A stretch of 64,000 bases of DNA from Siphonodentalium dalli (GCA_032622095.1 CP136064.1:246981827-247045826), one strand, 5' to 3'. Shown: positions 33,509 through 46,374, counted from the first letter of the stretch. Notes: a model not told the origin generated them from the sequence alone. Translations and numbers: made by a program.

Positions 33509-35240
33509 AATGTTAACGTCCGGGAAGTTTTTAGGGTATACGTCCACCTCTGTGTGACAGTATTTATTGGCTTACAAAAAGTTTACGCCCATGAAAACAT
33601 ACCACTTGCAACCTGCATGCATGAGAAGCTCCCACCCGTCAATAGATACAAAACAAGGATATATTCCTGGTTTGTTTCTACGGATATAGTGCAGAATTTC
33701 CCAGGTGCCCGTTAAAGACACTTACAATGTTAACGTTCGGGAAGTTTTTAGGGTACGTCCAACTCTGTGTGATAGTATTTACCGGCCTCTTGTGCTTACA
33801 AAAATATGACACCCACGACAACACACCACAGGCAATCTGCATGGGAAGTTCCCATCCATACATATATAGATACAAAACAAGGACATATCCCTGGTTGTTT
33901 CTATGAATAGAGGAGAACTTCCAGGTGCATGTTAAAGACACCAGAAATTTTAACATTTGGGAAGTGTTAGAGTATGTCACCTCTGTGTGACATATAGTAT
34001 CGGCGTCATGCTCTTAGCAAAAATATGACGCCCGTGAAAACAAACCACATGCAACCTGCATTGAAAGTTCCCAGCCATCCATAGATACAAAACAAAGACA
34101 TATCGCCGTTTTGTTTCTACGGATAGAAGGGAACTTCCCAGTTGGCAGTGATACACTATTATAATGTTAACGTCCGGGACGTTTTTAGAGTACGCCCACC
34201 TCTGTGTGACAGTATATATCGGCTGCATGCGCTTACACAAATATGAAGCCCACGAAAACACACCACCGGCAACCTGCATGGGAAGTTCCCATCCATCCAT
34301 AGATATAAAACAAGGACCTGCATGCTGTCTCTGTTTTGTTTCTATCGATATATAGGGGAGAATTTCCCAGGTGCCTGTTAAACACACTACCAATGTTAAC
34401 GTCCGGGAAGTTTTTACGGCATATATATAGGTCCACCTCTGTGTGGCAGTATTTATCGGCTTCATACTCTTACAAAAATGTGACGTCCATGAAATCGAAC
34501 CACGGGCAACATGCATGGGAAGTTCCCATCCATCCACAGATACAAAACAAAGACATATCCCCGTTTTGTTTCTACGGATAGAAGGGAACTTCCCAGGTGC
34601 CAGTGAAACACACTAACAATTAATGTTAACGTCCGGGACGTTTTTAGAGTACGCACACCTCCGTGAGGCAGTATTTATCGGCTTCATGCGCTTACACAAA
34701 TATGACGCCCATGAAAACACACCACATGCAACTTGCATGAGAAGCTCCCATCCACGCATGCATGCGTCCACAGATACAACACAAGGACATATCCCCGTTT
34801 TATTTCTATGGATAGAAGGGAATTGCCCAGGTGCCAGTGAAACACACTACCAATGTTAACGTCCATGTACCTCTGTGTGGGCAGTATTTATCGGCCTCAT
34901 GTGCTAGAAAAATATGACGCCCATAAAAACACACCATGCACATGCATTGGAAGTTCCCATCCACCCATAGATACAAAACAAAGACATATATATCCACGTT
35001 TGTTTCTATGGATAGAAGGGACCTTCCCAGGTGCCACTGAAACACACTAACAATATTAACGTCCGGTACGTTATCATGCTCTTACAGAAATATGACGCCC
35101 ATGAAATAAAACAACAGACAGCCATTGGAAGTTCCTATCCATCCATATATAGATATAAAACAAGGACCTGTCCCTGTTGTGTTTCTATGGATAATGGGGG
35201 AACTTCCCAGGCGCCAGTGAAATGGGCCAACAATGTTAGC
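33509..35240. repeat. Satellite array of eight units, 180-230 bp each
   Basis: Units start at the word AATGTTAACGTCCGGG (or a variant) at 33509, 33726, 33946, 34163, 34392, 34622, 34852 and 35052. Each has the order CACCTCTGTGTGACAGTAT, TTATCGGCTTCATGCGCTTA, AATATGACGCCCATGAAAAC, TGCATGGGAAGTTCCCATCC, ATAGATACAAAACAAGG, TTTTGTTTCTATGGATAGAA and GGGAACTTCCCAGGTGCCAG. The second half of each unit is a hairpin, GGGAAGTTCCC...TAGATACAAAAC facing GTTTTGTTTCTA...GGGAACTTCCC. Long minus-strand frames here (up to 186 codons) follow the repeat and carry no domain, so they are treated as chance. Confidence 0.93.
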
Positions 35241-36696
35241 AACCACTCCTAATATAATATGCATTCTAGCGCACGAACCAATCGTGGGGACAATTTATTC
35301 CGATGTTAAGTCTCACCAATTAGTCTCAGAATCTGAACCATTCAAAGTTGTAAATACTTGGCTAGGTGGGGTAATAGGATGATCGGTCACAAACACATTT
35401 TCGGTCTATTGGTGATGACATTTTCTATATTCAATTAAGGCGATCGATTTCCTCGCATAGTTCATATACCGTATAACAAGTCAGTGCTAACAATACCATA
35501 CACTCAGAGTCATACTGACATACTAAGTCTATAGCAGTCTTGTCGACATGTCACTTCATGGCGGAGTGCAGACTTCCCCCAAATTACGTCACATCACGTT
35601 ACTTTAATCGCTTCGGTTGGACACTTTAATCTTGAGGCTACATACTGATATATATATGGAGTTCTGATTGGTGGAATCCCGCGGTTCGGGAAATAGATAG
35701 TCGACGACAAGTAATCGGACCCATTTTTATATGTGGGTCTGTAGTTAACCTAGACTGGTATATGCCCTAAAGTCAGCAAACGCTGTCTTACAGTGGTGTT
35801 CGTAGATGTATATATGTATTATGGAGCTCAAAATCTGATGAAACAAATATGTTTCAAAAATGTTTACCACTCAGATGGTATGTGCTTTCTATAAAAGGGG
35901 AACGAGTGACCTTGGAAGTACGACTGCATATCGGTTTGGACCATTGAATTGGATGCGGTTAGAAAACAAACATTCCCCATTTCAGAGACATGTGTGTTTA
36001 AAGTATATACTGTTAGAAAATGCGCAGAATGATCATTCGGGTTGCACAATAGATTGTAGATCGTGATCAATTCTACAGCGTTCGTATTAATCTCAACGAA
36101 TGTAATCTGTCGCGAGCGCAATCCCCACCATATCTCCCATCAAATTCCAAAAGCATTCGAACTATCTCGGCACCTGGTCGGATCGTGTTAAAATGTCGAC
36201 CGACCGCGAGAGTGCATTCAATGGATCAAATAATTGAAGAACGCACGGCCATAATTCGCATTGTCAGTTGTCCCGTCGATTCGAAAAGGTTGCAAGCAAA
36301 GACTTTTTAGTCAATGAAGTTGCACGCTGTAGAGCCATATTACTATAATTATCTATAATTTATATATTCAAACGAAACTTGACAGCTGGGTTGTTCGTTA
36401 CATGTATGGCAATGTCAGACAACAAGGTATACGCCGCTCAGCAATATATTATATAGAAGGCTATAATGCAATGGGCGCGTGGCAGAAAATGGGATAACAT
36501 AATATTATGAAAAGAAATTCTAAATGCCTTTCAATAGATCACGCTCACTTAAAAACATCTAATGATATTTGAAAGAAGGTACATCGGTTCATATTTGATG
36601 CGTTTATTTGTTGATCACTTTTTTTCTATAGCTTGCAATTTCAACATCACACACGTTGAGTCCTTTAGACGAGCGTCGTTTTAATACTAAAGATGA
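35241..36696. other. Unassigned intergenic stretch
   Basis: No recognisable element or gene. Confidence 0.45.
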
Positions 36697-36812
36697 TTAT
36701 AAACCCTTTCTATACTAAATGTATTCTGGGAAATGTTAAGATAACGAGTTTATTTGACAAACGACCTATGGTAACTACTCATAAATGAGTATTAAGTATA
36801 GAAATGGTTTAA
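36697..36812. mobile_element. Short TTAA MITE, family 1 (compact form)
   Basis: AAACCCTTTCTATACTAAAT at the left and TAAGTATAGAAATGGTTTAA at the right are inverted. In between are GGGAAATGTTAAGATAACG and AACTACTCATAAATGAGTA. Only about 116 bp long, this is an internally deleted form of the 237-bp copy. The left TTAA reads TTATAAA. Confidence 0.78.
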
Positions 36813-37551
36813 AATAAAATCGATCTTATCATGCAAGAAACAACATTCGGAAATCAGATTCGACCATTGATACAATTATTTGTTCTAATATCGTTTTCTT
36901 AAATTGAACGTAGAGTGCACTTCTATATATACGAAGTTGGGGACATGTTCTGTATAGACTATTGAATGCACGTAAATCGCACTTATTTCAGGAATACGTG
37001 CCATGGTTCGATGCAAAAAACTCGAAACTTGAATTTGGTCTTAAAAAATTCCAATAAATGATGGATTGGTCGTTTAGCATATCTACCATACTTTTGTCTG
37101 CTTATTTTAAAATGTATTTTCAAGATCTTATATCAATTCAAGATCTGTTCACGACGCTGCTAATTCAAATTTAGACGCAATAAAATGTTATTTTCATACC
37201 AGCCATCAGCCAGTCTAAATAAAATTAGAGACGGAGTCTGGATATGTATCAGACTGGCCATCGGCGTACGCATGTTCTTGGTGCGGGGAAGATTGAGCAG
37301 TTGTTTGGCACAAAGACCAGGGATGGTCCCAAGCGATTAATCAACCACAGCATGTCACTGACACCCGCGCATTATATTGTAATAAGCATGTAATTCAAAC
37401 GGTAGAAAATGCGTGAAAAATTTGGAGATACTTCCTGATACACCCGACTAATCAGCGCAGTTATAGCATGTTATAATAGTTTCTGCGCAGTTACAGCATG
37501 TTATAATAGTTAGCTACAAAAACTACAAGATAAACGAGAACCAAGTCTGAA
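36813..37551. other. Unassigned stretch with a 30-bp duplication
   Basis: GCGCAGTTATAGCATGTTAT at 37455 is directly repeated 30 bp later with one change. Nothing else recognised. Confidence 0.5.
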
Positions 37552-37980
37552 TTTAGTGTGCCTGTCATTTGCAGAATGAGGTCCCACAGAGGATGAATTT
37601 AGTGACGTTATCCCACACAGCGGGCTAGCATAACCAAATTCGCCCTCTTGAGACCTCATTCTACATGGCCTCATCTGCTATATGTGGAACATATAGACTC
37701 AGATTGAAGTTCATAAATGGTGAATATTGCGATGTACACCCATTGGGAACCTCGATTATGCAATGTGTGTCGTCTGCCAATTTGGGGATATAGAGGAAAC
37801 TAAACTAAAAAAGACATGTAATCTATGTGAAGAAGTTTCTATAGAAATTTGATAATAAAGAAACTTTCCAGACAACATGAAGCCTATATAAGCAGAATGA
37901 GGTCCACATGAATTTAGTGATGCTAGCACGCTATGTGGGACCTCATTCTGCAAATGACAGGCACACTAAACTCAAGCTTG
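37552..37980. mobile_element. Double-hairpin element, CAAGCNTGCAAATAG family
   Basis: The ends CAAGTCTGAATTTAGTGTGC and the reverse complement at 37980 are diverged from the 18232 copy. The hairpin words GAATGAGGTCCCACAGAGG, GTGACGTTATCCCACACAGC and GGGCTAGCATAACCAAATTC are conserved. The right hairpin is reduced. Confidence 0.8.
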
Positions 37981-38065
37981 GTGAGAACGAATAACGACGA
38001 CGCATTTAGTGTCTCGACGTAGAAATCCTGAGACTGAGGACCTGTAAATCATATGTGAATGCAGG

Positions 38066-38140
38066 CACAGGTCCATCGGTGCGACAATCCTACCATGAGT
38101 ATATATACCAGGGTAGGGTTGTCGCACCAGGGGACCTGTG
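38066..38140. mobile_element. hAT-like 75-bp foldback with 8-bp target duplication
   Basis: The ends are CACAGGTCCATCGGTGCGAC and ...GGGGACCTGTG, and nearly the whole element pairs (GTGCGACAATCCTACC / GGTAGGGTTGTCGCAC). The flanking octamers are AATGCAGG and GATGCAGG, one mismatch. Confidence 0.8.
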
Positions 38141-41100
38141 GATGCAGGGGTGTGACGACAGACAGACAGTTGAGTTCATACCTGACACAACACTAGTTGG
38201 AAATTTTACACTACATAATAATAGAGGTTGAAATTGTTCTTATTATTTGATTTCCCAACCAGTAATTAATGCGAAATATGTTGTATTTATTAAACCAACA
38301 GCAGCATATTGTTCTGCCTTTAGTAAAAAAAAATGATCTGAAATGGCCATCTGTTGAAAATTTTCAACCTTGGGGGGGATGTTAGGTTGGAAATTTCATA
38401 TAGTTTTGAAAGTTTGAGGTAAATGTTGAAAAGTTCCAACCGAAAGAGTTTTGAAATACGTTCATAATGAACCTATCTCGACCTCAAAATAGGTTCATAT
38501 TGAGCTTATATGAGCCAGGAGAACAGAATGGAGTGTTCGTATGCATTGTATAATATAGTTTGTGGTTCATATCCTAGCACAATGTATCCCTCTAAGAACA
38601 TTTGCCTGCGAAATTACCATGTAAAGTTGCCAGCGTGTGAACACACCATAGCACGCTATATTTTTATATGTTTATTCCTTATAAGTCTTAAGGTCTGAGG
38701 TCATCAGTCAGTCCGTTCACGGTTGTATCCAAGGCGTATTATTACATGGTTCTTAGTGGTTCTATGGGATATCATTCCAGCAAAGGGCGGATGAACATGT
38801 GCAAAACATTTAGCAAGAATTCATGACGTACACCAATTGTATTATGCCTGCTCCCACAATATTTTATTAATAAATGCCTCCGGTCGAATTGTTTCTACAA
38901 CGAACTCATTGGCCTAGAAGCAAAACATGATTTGTTTCCCTTCCTGGTTTAAGTCTCACCTTTTCCCGCATGGAGCACGTGGTTGTACATACAAGCAGAC
39001 GATTGTCATAGACTGGCGCGACATTAGTCATGTCACGTGGGTGGCGATAGCACGGGCGTGGGTGGAAGACACTGATGACGTATATTTGCACATTTGGTAA
39101 AATAAATAATGGTTCGGAAGCAGGATCGCCTGACATCGTTTGAAGCTTATGTTTCTTATGACAAGGGACATTTCATCTACTATTATCTCATTCCAATGGG
39201 GAAAACAGGTGCCAGCTTAGATATATGATAATAAATTAGGGTCGGGAGGATTTTTAGGGTAGGTATAGTTCACTCCAAATAGTATTTATTTTTTAAAGCA
39301 TAAAACTACTGAGAATAATGGTATAATGCTTTATTTCTCAGTTTGAAACCAATGGTAACTGCATGTAATGCAGAAAATGGAATGGTAATAATTTACTTTG
39401 CAAAGAATTTAAACCCTCCTCATTGGTTTGTTTCGCTTTTAGTCATCACCATGGTTACTACTTCAACGATTTCTCCGAGCAGATGCATGTTCGTGTTTAA
39501 AGCGCGGATTTGAATCATGTGATCGCTTTGGTTTCTAATTCCTGATCGAGCGTAAATTCTAGCCACTAGGTTCTCGGCGGGTTATTATTTCTCACATGCA
39601 CACTACATGCAGAGTTATTATTCCCGCAGTAACGAAGTTATGGGGCATATAGGTATTAGCTTGTCCGTCCATGGACGCAATATTGTCCGAGCTTGTATTC
39701 CTATACATTTTTCAATCAATTGTTTTGAAACTTGGCACATATATTTAGCACAATGGGAACCTGTGCAACTGTGCGATTACGAGGTCCGTTCGACCTTTTT
39801 TTTAAATGGAGTTATCCCCCTTGTTCGACATTTTTTTTTGCAACATGCATAATTTTGTCCGAGCTTGTTTTCCTTGTTGTTTTCTTTCGAAAACAAATTC
39901 TATAAATATGGCTAAATGAATGTATCCCGTGGGCACTTTTGAGTAGATATGAGGCTCTAAAATATATTATTATATTATTAATGAAGCCCAATTGCACTGC
40001 GGTGTGTATCCTTAGTCCCATAAGGACAGTCTCACCTCTAATTTTATGAAGCGTTATAAGTACTCCAGCCATTGTTAGCCAGTTCGAGAAAGAGTTTCTT
40101 TCTTGCATAGATAGATTATATATTCCCGCGATAACCAGCATGGGTTAATTAAATGCATTTGACATGCTAAATAATTTCGATTGTAATTCAAATATGCATT
40201 CACAAATTATTCTAAAACCCTGCAAAGGATCGGTCGCATGTGTATGGTTTGGTGGGAAACGAGTTCATGAGAATGATAGCTATTTTACGATATTGTCAAC
40301 AAAGGACCATTCCCAAAGGAGTGTCGCGTTGGCGGCTTCGGTGCAAACATATGTCTCAGAACCGATTAAATAATAAGTGACGTAATCGAAACCACAAGTA
40401 TTAACAGAGTAGGAGTGCACCCGATTACTACTCTTCAAATTTAACCGAGATTGAATTTGAAGATATCGAGTGCACGCATCGTTCGTTCTCTGCATATATA
40501 TTTTTATTTTGTTTTTGTTTTATAATATTGGACATATAGGATAATATACAACTTTGCTGGAGCGCCGAAGATTGGAGGCAATAAAGATATATATGTAGTT
40601 AAGTTTTCAACAGTTTAACCAAACACCCCTATGTGATCGAACCATGTCGTGTAAAATTTGAATGAAAAGTAGGTAAATTAAAAAATGCTGGTTTAAATAT
40701 TGGTCGGAAAATAAAACATAAGAACGATATGAACCTATTTGCCACTTCGAAATTTATAACTGTTGAATTCTTTCCATGCCTTTGGGGTGGGTGGTACAGG
40801 ACACCATGACCTTCTATGGGCCTACCCCTAACCTCCTATGTGGGACCAACAGGAATATTGAACTCAGTCAGTTCATCAGAACAATGTACTCCCATGCAAT
40901 AACGTTTGTGTATAGTCCGTCCGCGAGCGACGTTGTCACAAGCATTGATTATCGATCTTCAAACTGACACCATGAAGACACCTGCCTAAACTTTCAATAC
41001 GAAATCTACCATTGAAGTTCTATGATACGATTTGTCAGTCGAATGTGTAAACAAAGCTATATATTATGTCAATCGATGATCGAGCGTATATGTGACCTAT

Positions 41101-42186
41101 TGGCATAATTTACTGTTTCACATGTGCTTCGAATTTGAAGGTCTGTGAGTGTCGAGCGCTGGTAATTACATGTGACCTCTTGGTCTTTCACAACCCGACG
41201 TTAGTCTGAATCTAATTGTAGCAGGAATGATTCCTGCTTTTGGAGCGATTTAGCGTCTGATGGCGTTGCGCAATGAAATTTGTGGCATCCTATATAGAAC
41301 TTGGCTGATGCCTGTACAAATGCACATTCTACATCGGGAAAGTACCATATACTGGCGTTGCGGCCATTGTCCGTCATTGCTTCCACCATCACCGATGGAC
41401 AACCCGAAACACTATGCAGGGTTGATCTCCCTTGATAACATTTGGACATCATTCTCTTCTTACATATTCGCATTAATTTTACTCAAATAAAAAGGAAACT
41501 GCGTGTACATACGATCGTTGTATACGCCAGCCATTATAGATCATGCGTGATGGATAAATACGGGGTGGGTCACTAAACTGAATTATATTAATAGCTTGTC
41601 AAAGTTTGTCGTCGCCTTGGTGTGAAATTCATTACAATTATCGTGTGCAGTTGGACAATCGAGTAGCCCGAGGCTGCTTTCGGTATGCGTCTGGCCTTGT
41701 ATGTCATCGGTATTTAGCAATTAAAACCGCTTGTTTTATCACAAACGAAACAATCGTAAGTATCATGTATCTGCCCCCCGGGAAAAAGAAAACCTTCGCA
41801 TAAAGAAGACATAAAATTCACACGCTCTGCCCACGCGACTTCATAAATCGCATGCACAATGTACATATAGATTTTCATATCATGTGTGTTTTTTACACTA
41901 AATCCTCTTTGATGAGTGGTCAACTGACAATTGTGCCATGTATTTCATATCTCAATAAAACACACCATAACACAAACCAGCGTCACATCTTGTTGACCTA
42001 CATGTAGATGACTAAATGGGGAAGATAGAAAAACTAGGCGTGTTTTTACATACATGTAGATTAACCACAGGTAGAATATTGAGCTAACTTACAGTGATGC
42101 ATGGTATAATAGCCAAACTACAGACAGCTTTCAGAAAAAAATTAATTCATAGAAATTAATAAGGAAAGAAAAAGGTATATAAATAT
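38141..42186. other. Largely unassigned 4-kb stretch
   Basis: 38198-38445 has several GTTGGAAATTT / AAATTTTCAACC words that could fold. 39650-39870 holds a direct repeat of TTGTCCGAGCTTGT (39684 and 39855) around TTTTGAAACTTGGCACATAT. 40424-40470 is a short palindrome of AATTTGAAGATATC-like words. No gene or family element was identified. Confidence 0.4.
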
Positions 42187-42317
42187 AAGAAATGAATGAA
42201 GTTTTGAGTGTTTTATTGAGGGGTATGTCGTTGTGGCCGCAGGAGCACATTTAATGTGCCGAACATTCACAGCGCTATATCTTTCAATAAAACACACTCA
42301 AACTATATTCATTTCTT
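42187..42317. repeat. 131-bp inverted repeat / foldback
   Basis: AAGAAATGAATGAAGTTTTG and GAGTGTTTTATTGA on the left face TCAATAAAACACACTC and AAACTATATTCATTTCTT on the right. The loop contains GGCCGCAGGAGCACATTTAA. No other copy noticed, and no clear target duplication. Confidence 0.8.
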
Positions 42318-42623
42318 AAATTAACCATTATAGAACATTATTTTTTCAGTTAGTCGGGCTGTTTTTTCAATACCTGTCCAATTAAACTGAATTAATGGGA
42401 GCTGAAAAATTATGGTCGCTTGAGTATAATTTAGTAATATTCGTCGTCATTTGATAACTTCCAATTTAATTGCATCTGTATGGAGTGACAAAAGATATAT
42501 TGCAAGTCCTACAAAATTGTATCCTTGTAAAGGTCCCCTGAAACGTATAGTGGTAAACTCAAGATCATCCCCAAACTAATCACTTTCAAATGCATTCCAT
42601 GGCATCCCTGGATAGAAGTCACC

Positions 42624-43105
42624 TAAATCATGCCACGAATCTCCACTCTGGATAACGCCCGTAGAGATCATATTCCATCAGTACAAAACCTTGGAACTTT
42701 TTGAAATTTTGACAGGGAACCTTATAAAGTCGAAAACATAACGCGGGGAATAATATTTATTAGTCATTATATGTTCCTTAATAATGTACTTTACTGTAGG
42801 TGAAGGTCCCAACACCAAATGTCATGCTTCTCTGTGACTTTTGTGAGCCAATATCGCAAAAACCATTTAAATAATTACCCAGTAAAAATTCCATATTTTC
42901 AGCGACGCAAAGCAAAATTGCTCACAAATTCACTTAGATCGTGAAATTTTGGGTTGGGACCTTCACCTAAGAAATATTTTCCCTGGGTTATTTTTTCAAC
43001 TTTATAAGGTTCCCTGTCAAAACTTCAAAAAGTTCCAAGGTTTTGTACTGGTGGAATATGATCTCTACGGGCGTTAGCAAAAGTAGAGATTCATAGCATG
43101 ATCTA
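42624..43105. mobile_element. TA-type long-TIR MITE, TAGATCATGCC family
   Basis: A full-length but more decayed copy of the element at 12444-12979. It carries the uninterrupted GTTCCTTAATAATGTAC sequence (TTAA at 42778-42781), which is the empty version of the site occupied by a 434-bp element in the copy at 55332-56289. Confidence 0.88.
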
Positions 43106-45218
43106 GAAGTCACCATGCGATACAAATATGTGGTATGTGGTGCCAACATACATGTCTACAATTCTGAACGGGGCGTTTACCAAGCGTATAACAACCTGCG
43201 TGCAGACGTAATAACTTCCGCATCGATGCAACAGGTGAAGTAAATTGAGGGTATACCTGCAAAGTATCTAAGATGCAGATACAAACGCAGTTATTGCAAC
43301 ATGTTAAATCACGCAGCAAAATACGCAGCAAGCATGCATCACAGACGTTAAGATAAGATAGAATAGTCGGGGTTAGTTATCCAAGAAATACCATGCAGTT
43401 CTGGGGCTTGATTTGAGTTTTATTATATCCCATTAGATATTGTGCAATCTTGCACCAAATGATAAGATTCTATCGCATGCTAAAACACTGAACGATAATG
43501 ATTGATCCACGAAATGCATCAAAGCTAACACCATTGTTATGTTTAACTATACACATGGAACTAGATCAAAATAGAAATGGGGTTTCGAACTTTTGGGTAT
43601 TATATTTTAATCACATAAATGGTATGATCAGTATAGATGCTAAAGTCATTTTTTATCATTAAGTAACAAAGACATTGATCTGATGATATAAGTTTCAGAA
43701 AAGCTTCAACCTGAACTCGTTATTTACAGTTTATATGTATGGTCCATTAATATTCCTAACCGTAAGACAATTTGAGCATTACGTGCACAACCTCTTTCAA
43801 ATTTCCTAGAATTTCACAATAGCACATACATCGCTTGATACTTGTGCAGTTAGTTTCGTGAACATTGGCAGAAATAGCATTAGTCATGTAAATTAACGCC
43901 AATAATGCATGATCGTGCTTTTACTTCCTTATTTGTTCCGTCTGTCACAACCAGCAGACAATCAATCTACGGCGCAAAACCGTTTGAAGACCAAATTTGG
44001 GCCTAATTACAAGTCATTTTCACCAGTCAGGCGGACAAAGCTTCCAATCGCTGAATATTCGGTTATCAGTGATATCTCTATAAGTGATTCGATCAACTTC
44101 AGTTCGGTGATTTCACAAACGTCAATCCGTATTTGGTAGAAACCTAACCTTAGCCCTGACCCTAACCCTAACACAATGAGAATGGACGGGGTGCGTGCTT
44201 TCGTGTATTCTTACATGAAGGATATGCCATATCAATCCGAAGTAGTTGAACATATATGGTAAACAACCCCATAAAGAAGACAGGAATGTTTTGCTTTGAT
44301 AAACCTATTGTTAGCGGAGAATCACCAATATTATGTTGGTACAAATAATACAGAGAACATGCGGACTAATTTAGTCTGATTCGAACGAGAAGACTAACAT
44401 GGAGAAATATATATATAGTATTGTGTCTTCTTTTCTTTATTACCCCCCCCCCCCCCCCGCAAAAATAAAATCTGTCTCCTAGAATTCTGTAGAAAATATC
44501 TGAATTTTGTCTAGAAAATTTCTTATCTTATGTCTTAATGCCACTAATTTCGATGACTTTAACGAGCTTGACAAATCATCTCACAAGGGCGTTGTGTAAT
44601 TGGCCTCCATGTTGGAGTAAAGGTAAATAAAACGTGGACACATTAACAGATCCTTCTCACTGTCTGTTTACGTCTGACCCGCCTGTACATGGCCGGCATC
44701 TGACAACTAGGTCACAGAACTAGGAAGACATTCTCACCGGGATTATTTCCGGTGTATAGCTACACACCATTCATTGTTCGGGATTCCGTCGCGGATTAAA
44801 TCTCGCTGTTATGGCTAATCAAGACACTTCCCCCGTGGACTGTAATCCTCTTAAGGCTTTAGTTGGCCATGGAGTCTTAGGAGAGTCATGCGCGCAAGTT
44901 TACATAAGAGTAGGCGAGTACGTTGGTCGTGAGAACGCATGTGCCAAAGCATGCAGAACACGTGGTAAGACCATCATTTGATACCACCAATAAGTCACAA
45001 GGTCAAGAATCGTATATCACTTCCACGATTTCATCTGAATATTACACAGATTTACCAAATTGGAACCATGACATTGTGCCCAGGTGCAGTTTCATACCAA
45101 CATCCGCCAATATCATGCCAGCTTCTGATTCGACTTCCTGCCTCGATGTTGACAGAGAAATGCAAGCTCTACCAGAGTTGTCTATCTTACCCATATTTGA
45201 CCTCTGTAACAGCACCGA
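43106..45218. other. Mostly unassigned; candidate exon and C16 tract
   Basis: Apart from the weak candidate exon at 43955-44135, this contains a short CCCTAA-like run at about 44152-44172 and a C16 tract at 44443-44458. 44.9-45.2 kb has two overlapping open frames of 99 and 120 codons without recognisable motifs; the longer runs into the following MITE. Confidence 0.4.
43955..44135 (+). CDS. Candidate internal exon, unrecognised protein
   Basis: The segment is open in one frame for the whole length. It is preceded by a long pyrimidine-rich tract ending in ACAACCAG (a good acceptor) and followed by TTTG|GTAGAA (a fair donor). The residues are rich in S, T and Q with a basic patch (NRLKTKFGPNYKSFSPVRR) and no domain that I know. 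No neighbouring exon could be identified and no start codon is implied. Gene-free repeats on both sides and the short length make chance quite likely. It is listed only because the splice signals and open frame coincide. Confidence 0.18.
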
Positions 45219-45616
45219 TTAACCCTTTACCCAACAAAACGGCCAAAACCGGCGAAATAAAGCTTCAACAGCCTAAAATATCTTCGGTCTGTCTCAATAG
45301 AACCATACAAATATGGATATCATTGGAACCGGCTCCTTGACCACATTGTGATAGTTACAGTTATGCCCTGTGCCAATGCATTCTCTTATATATGCGAGTC
45401 GACCAAAGGTCGCCTCGCATATATAAGAGAATGCATTGGCCTAAAAAAATATTTTTTAACACTTTTTACCATTTTTTCTTACATTCTTTAACAATTTTAT
45501 AATTTTTAATGTGTTAAGCCAATGCATTCTCTTATATATGCGAGGCGACCTATGGTCGACTCGCATATATAAGAGAATGCATTGGCACAGGGCCGTTCTG
45601 TTGGGTAAAGGGTTAA
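45219..45616 (-). mobile_element. TTAA-flanked double-hairpin MITE, family 2, copy 2
   Basis: This is the reverse-complement partner of 16288-16688, differing by only a few substitutions over about 400 bp. TTAA lies at 45219-45222 and 45613-45616, and the two 69-bp hairpin modules are at 45372-45440 and 45518-45586. High identity suggests both copies moved recently relative to most repeats here. Confidence 0.93.
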
Positions 45617-46137
45617 TGCGGTGCATGAGTTGTATTCGTGAAATGTGTCATTCACGTGTCAATGCAATATGGGATAAGTACGTATAGATTGACAAAATAG
45701 TCCCACGCAAATCTGGCAATGATTTGGGAAAACTCATCCTTTATGGAGCGGTTTGAACACGATTTTGTTATTATGTGATCAGTCTGTGTTGTATGACTGT
45801 CGAAATCCTTGTTGTGCGTGCATTTCTCTGAATTTACAAGAATGTTGTAATAATCGGTTCTGTGGCCGAGGTGAATATAAGTAAGATAGACAACTCTGGT
45901 TTAGATTGTAAGTATTCTTGTCACTCGTACAATCAACGGTCGTTTGTCAAATAACAAGATGAGTCGTATATTGAATGATTGTACTCTGATTTCTGCTAAT
46001 CGATACATGAAAGAAGTAACATGGGCACGGTATATTTTTTTCACCACACCATTATGGTACCATGTCAGCAAACGTAGTGGTATCACTTTTTGTATTTGGG
46101 CATTTGTTGGTATTTATGTCGTATATGAAGAGATTTT
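45617..46137. other. Unassigned intergenic stretch
   Basis: No recognisable element. Confidence 0.4.
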
Positions 46138-46374
46138 TTAACCCTTTCTTTACTAAATGCTCACTGACGAGTAGATCCCTTAGGAAATGTTCAGATAATA
46201 AGTTCATGGGCCATTTGTTGAACCTATTATCTTAATATTTCCCACCAATGGATATGAATCATTTTGCACTTTCATTGGCTGTCGTCTGCTTTATATTTCC
46301 TGAACACGCGCAATTTGAATAATAGGCCAATCCAAAATATGCTTTTATAACTGGGTAATTAAAGAAATGGTTAA
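46138..46374. mobile_element. TTAA MITE, family 1, intact reference copy
   Basis: A clean TTAA sits on both sides (46138-46141 and 46371-46374), with termini TTAACCCTTTCTTTACTAAA and AAAGAAATGGTTAA. The ACTGACGAGTAGATCCC hairpin, the AGATAATAAGTTCATGGGCC palindrome and CTGTCGTCTGCTTTATATTT are all present. At 237 bp this is the most complete uninterrupted copy. Confidence 0.9.

Noticed and set aside
33977-34537. 186-codon frame, the longest in the window, as a protein gene
   Set aside because: It lies wholly inside the satellite array and its peptide simply repeats with the DNA units.
44152-44172. CCCTAA-like run as telomeric sequence
   Set aside because: Only about two to three units, interrupted; far too short to be more than chance or a small interstitial trace.
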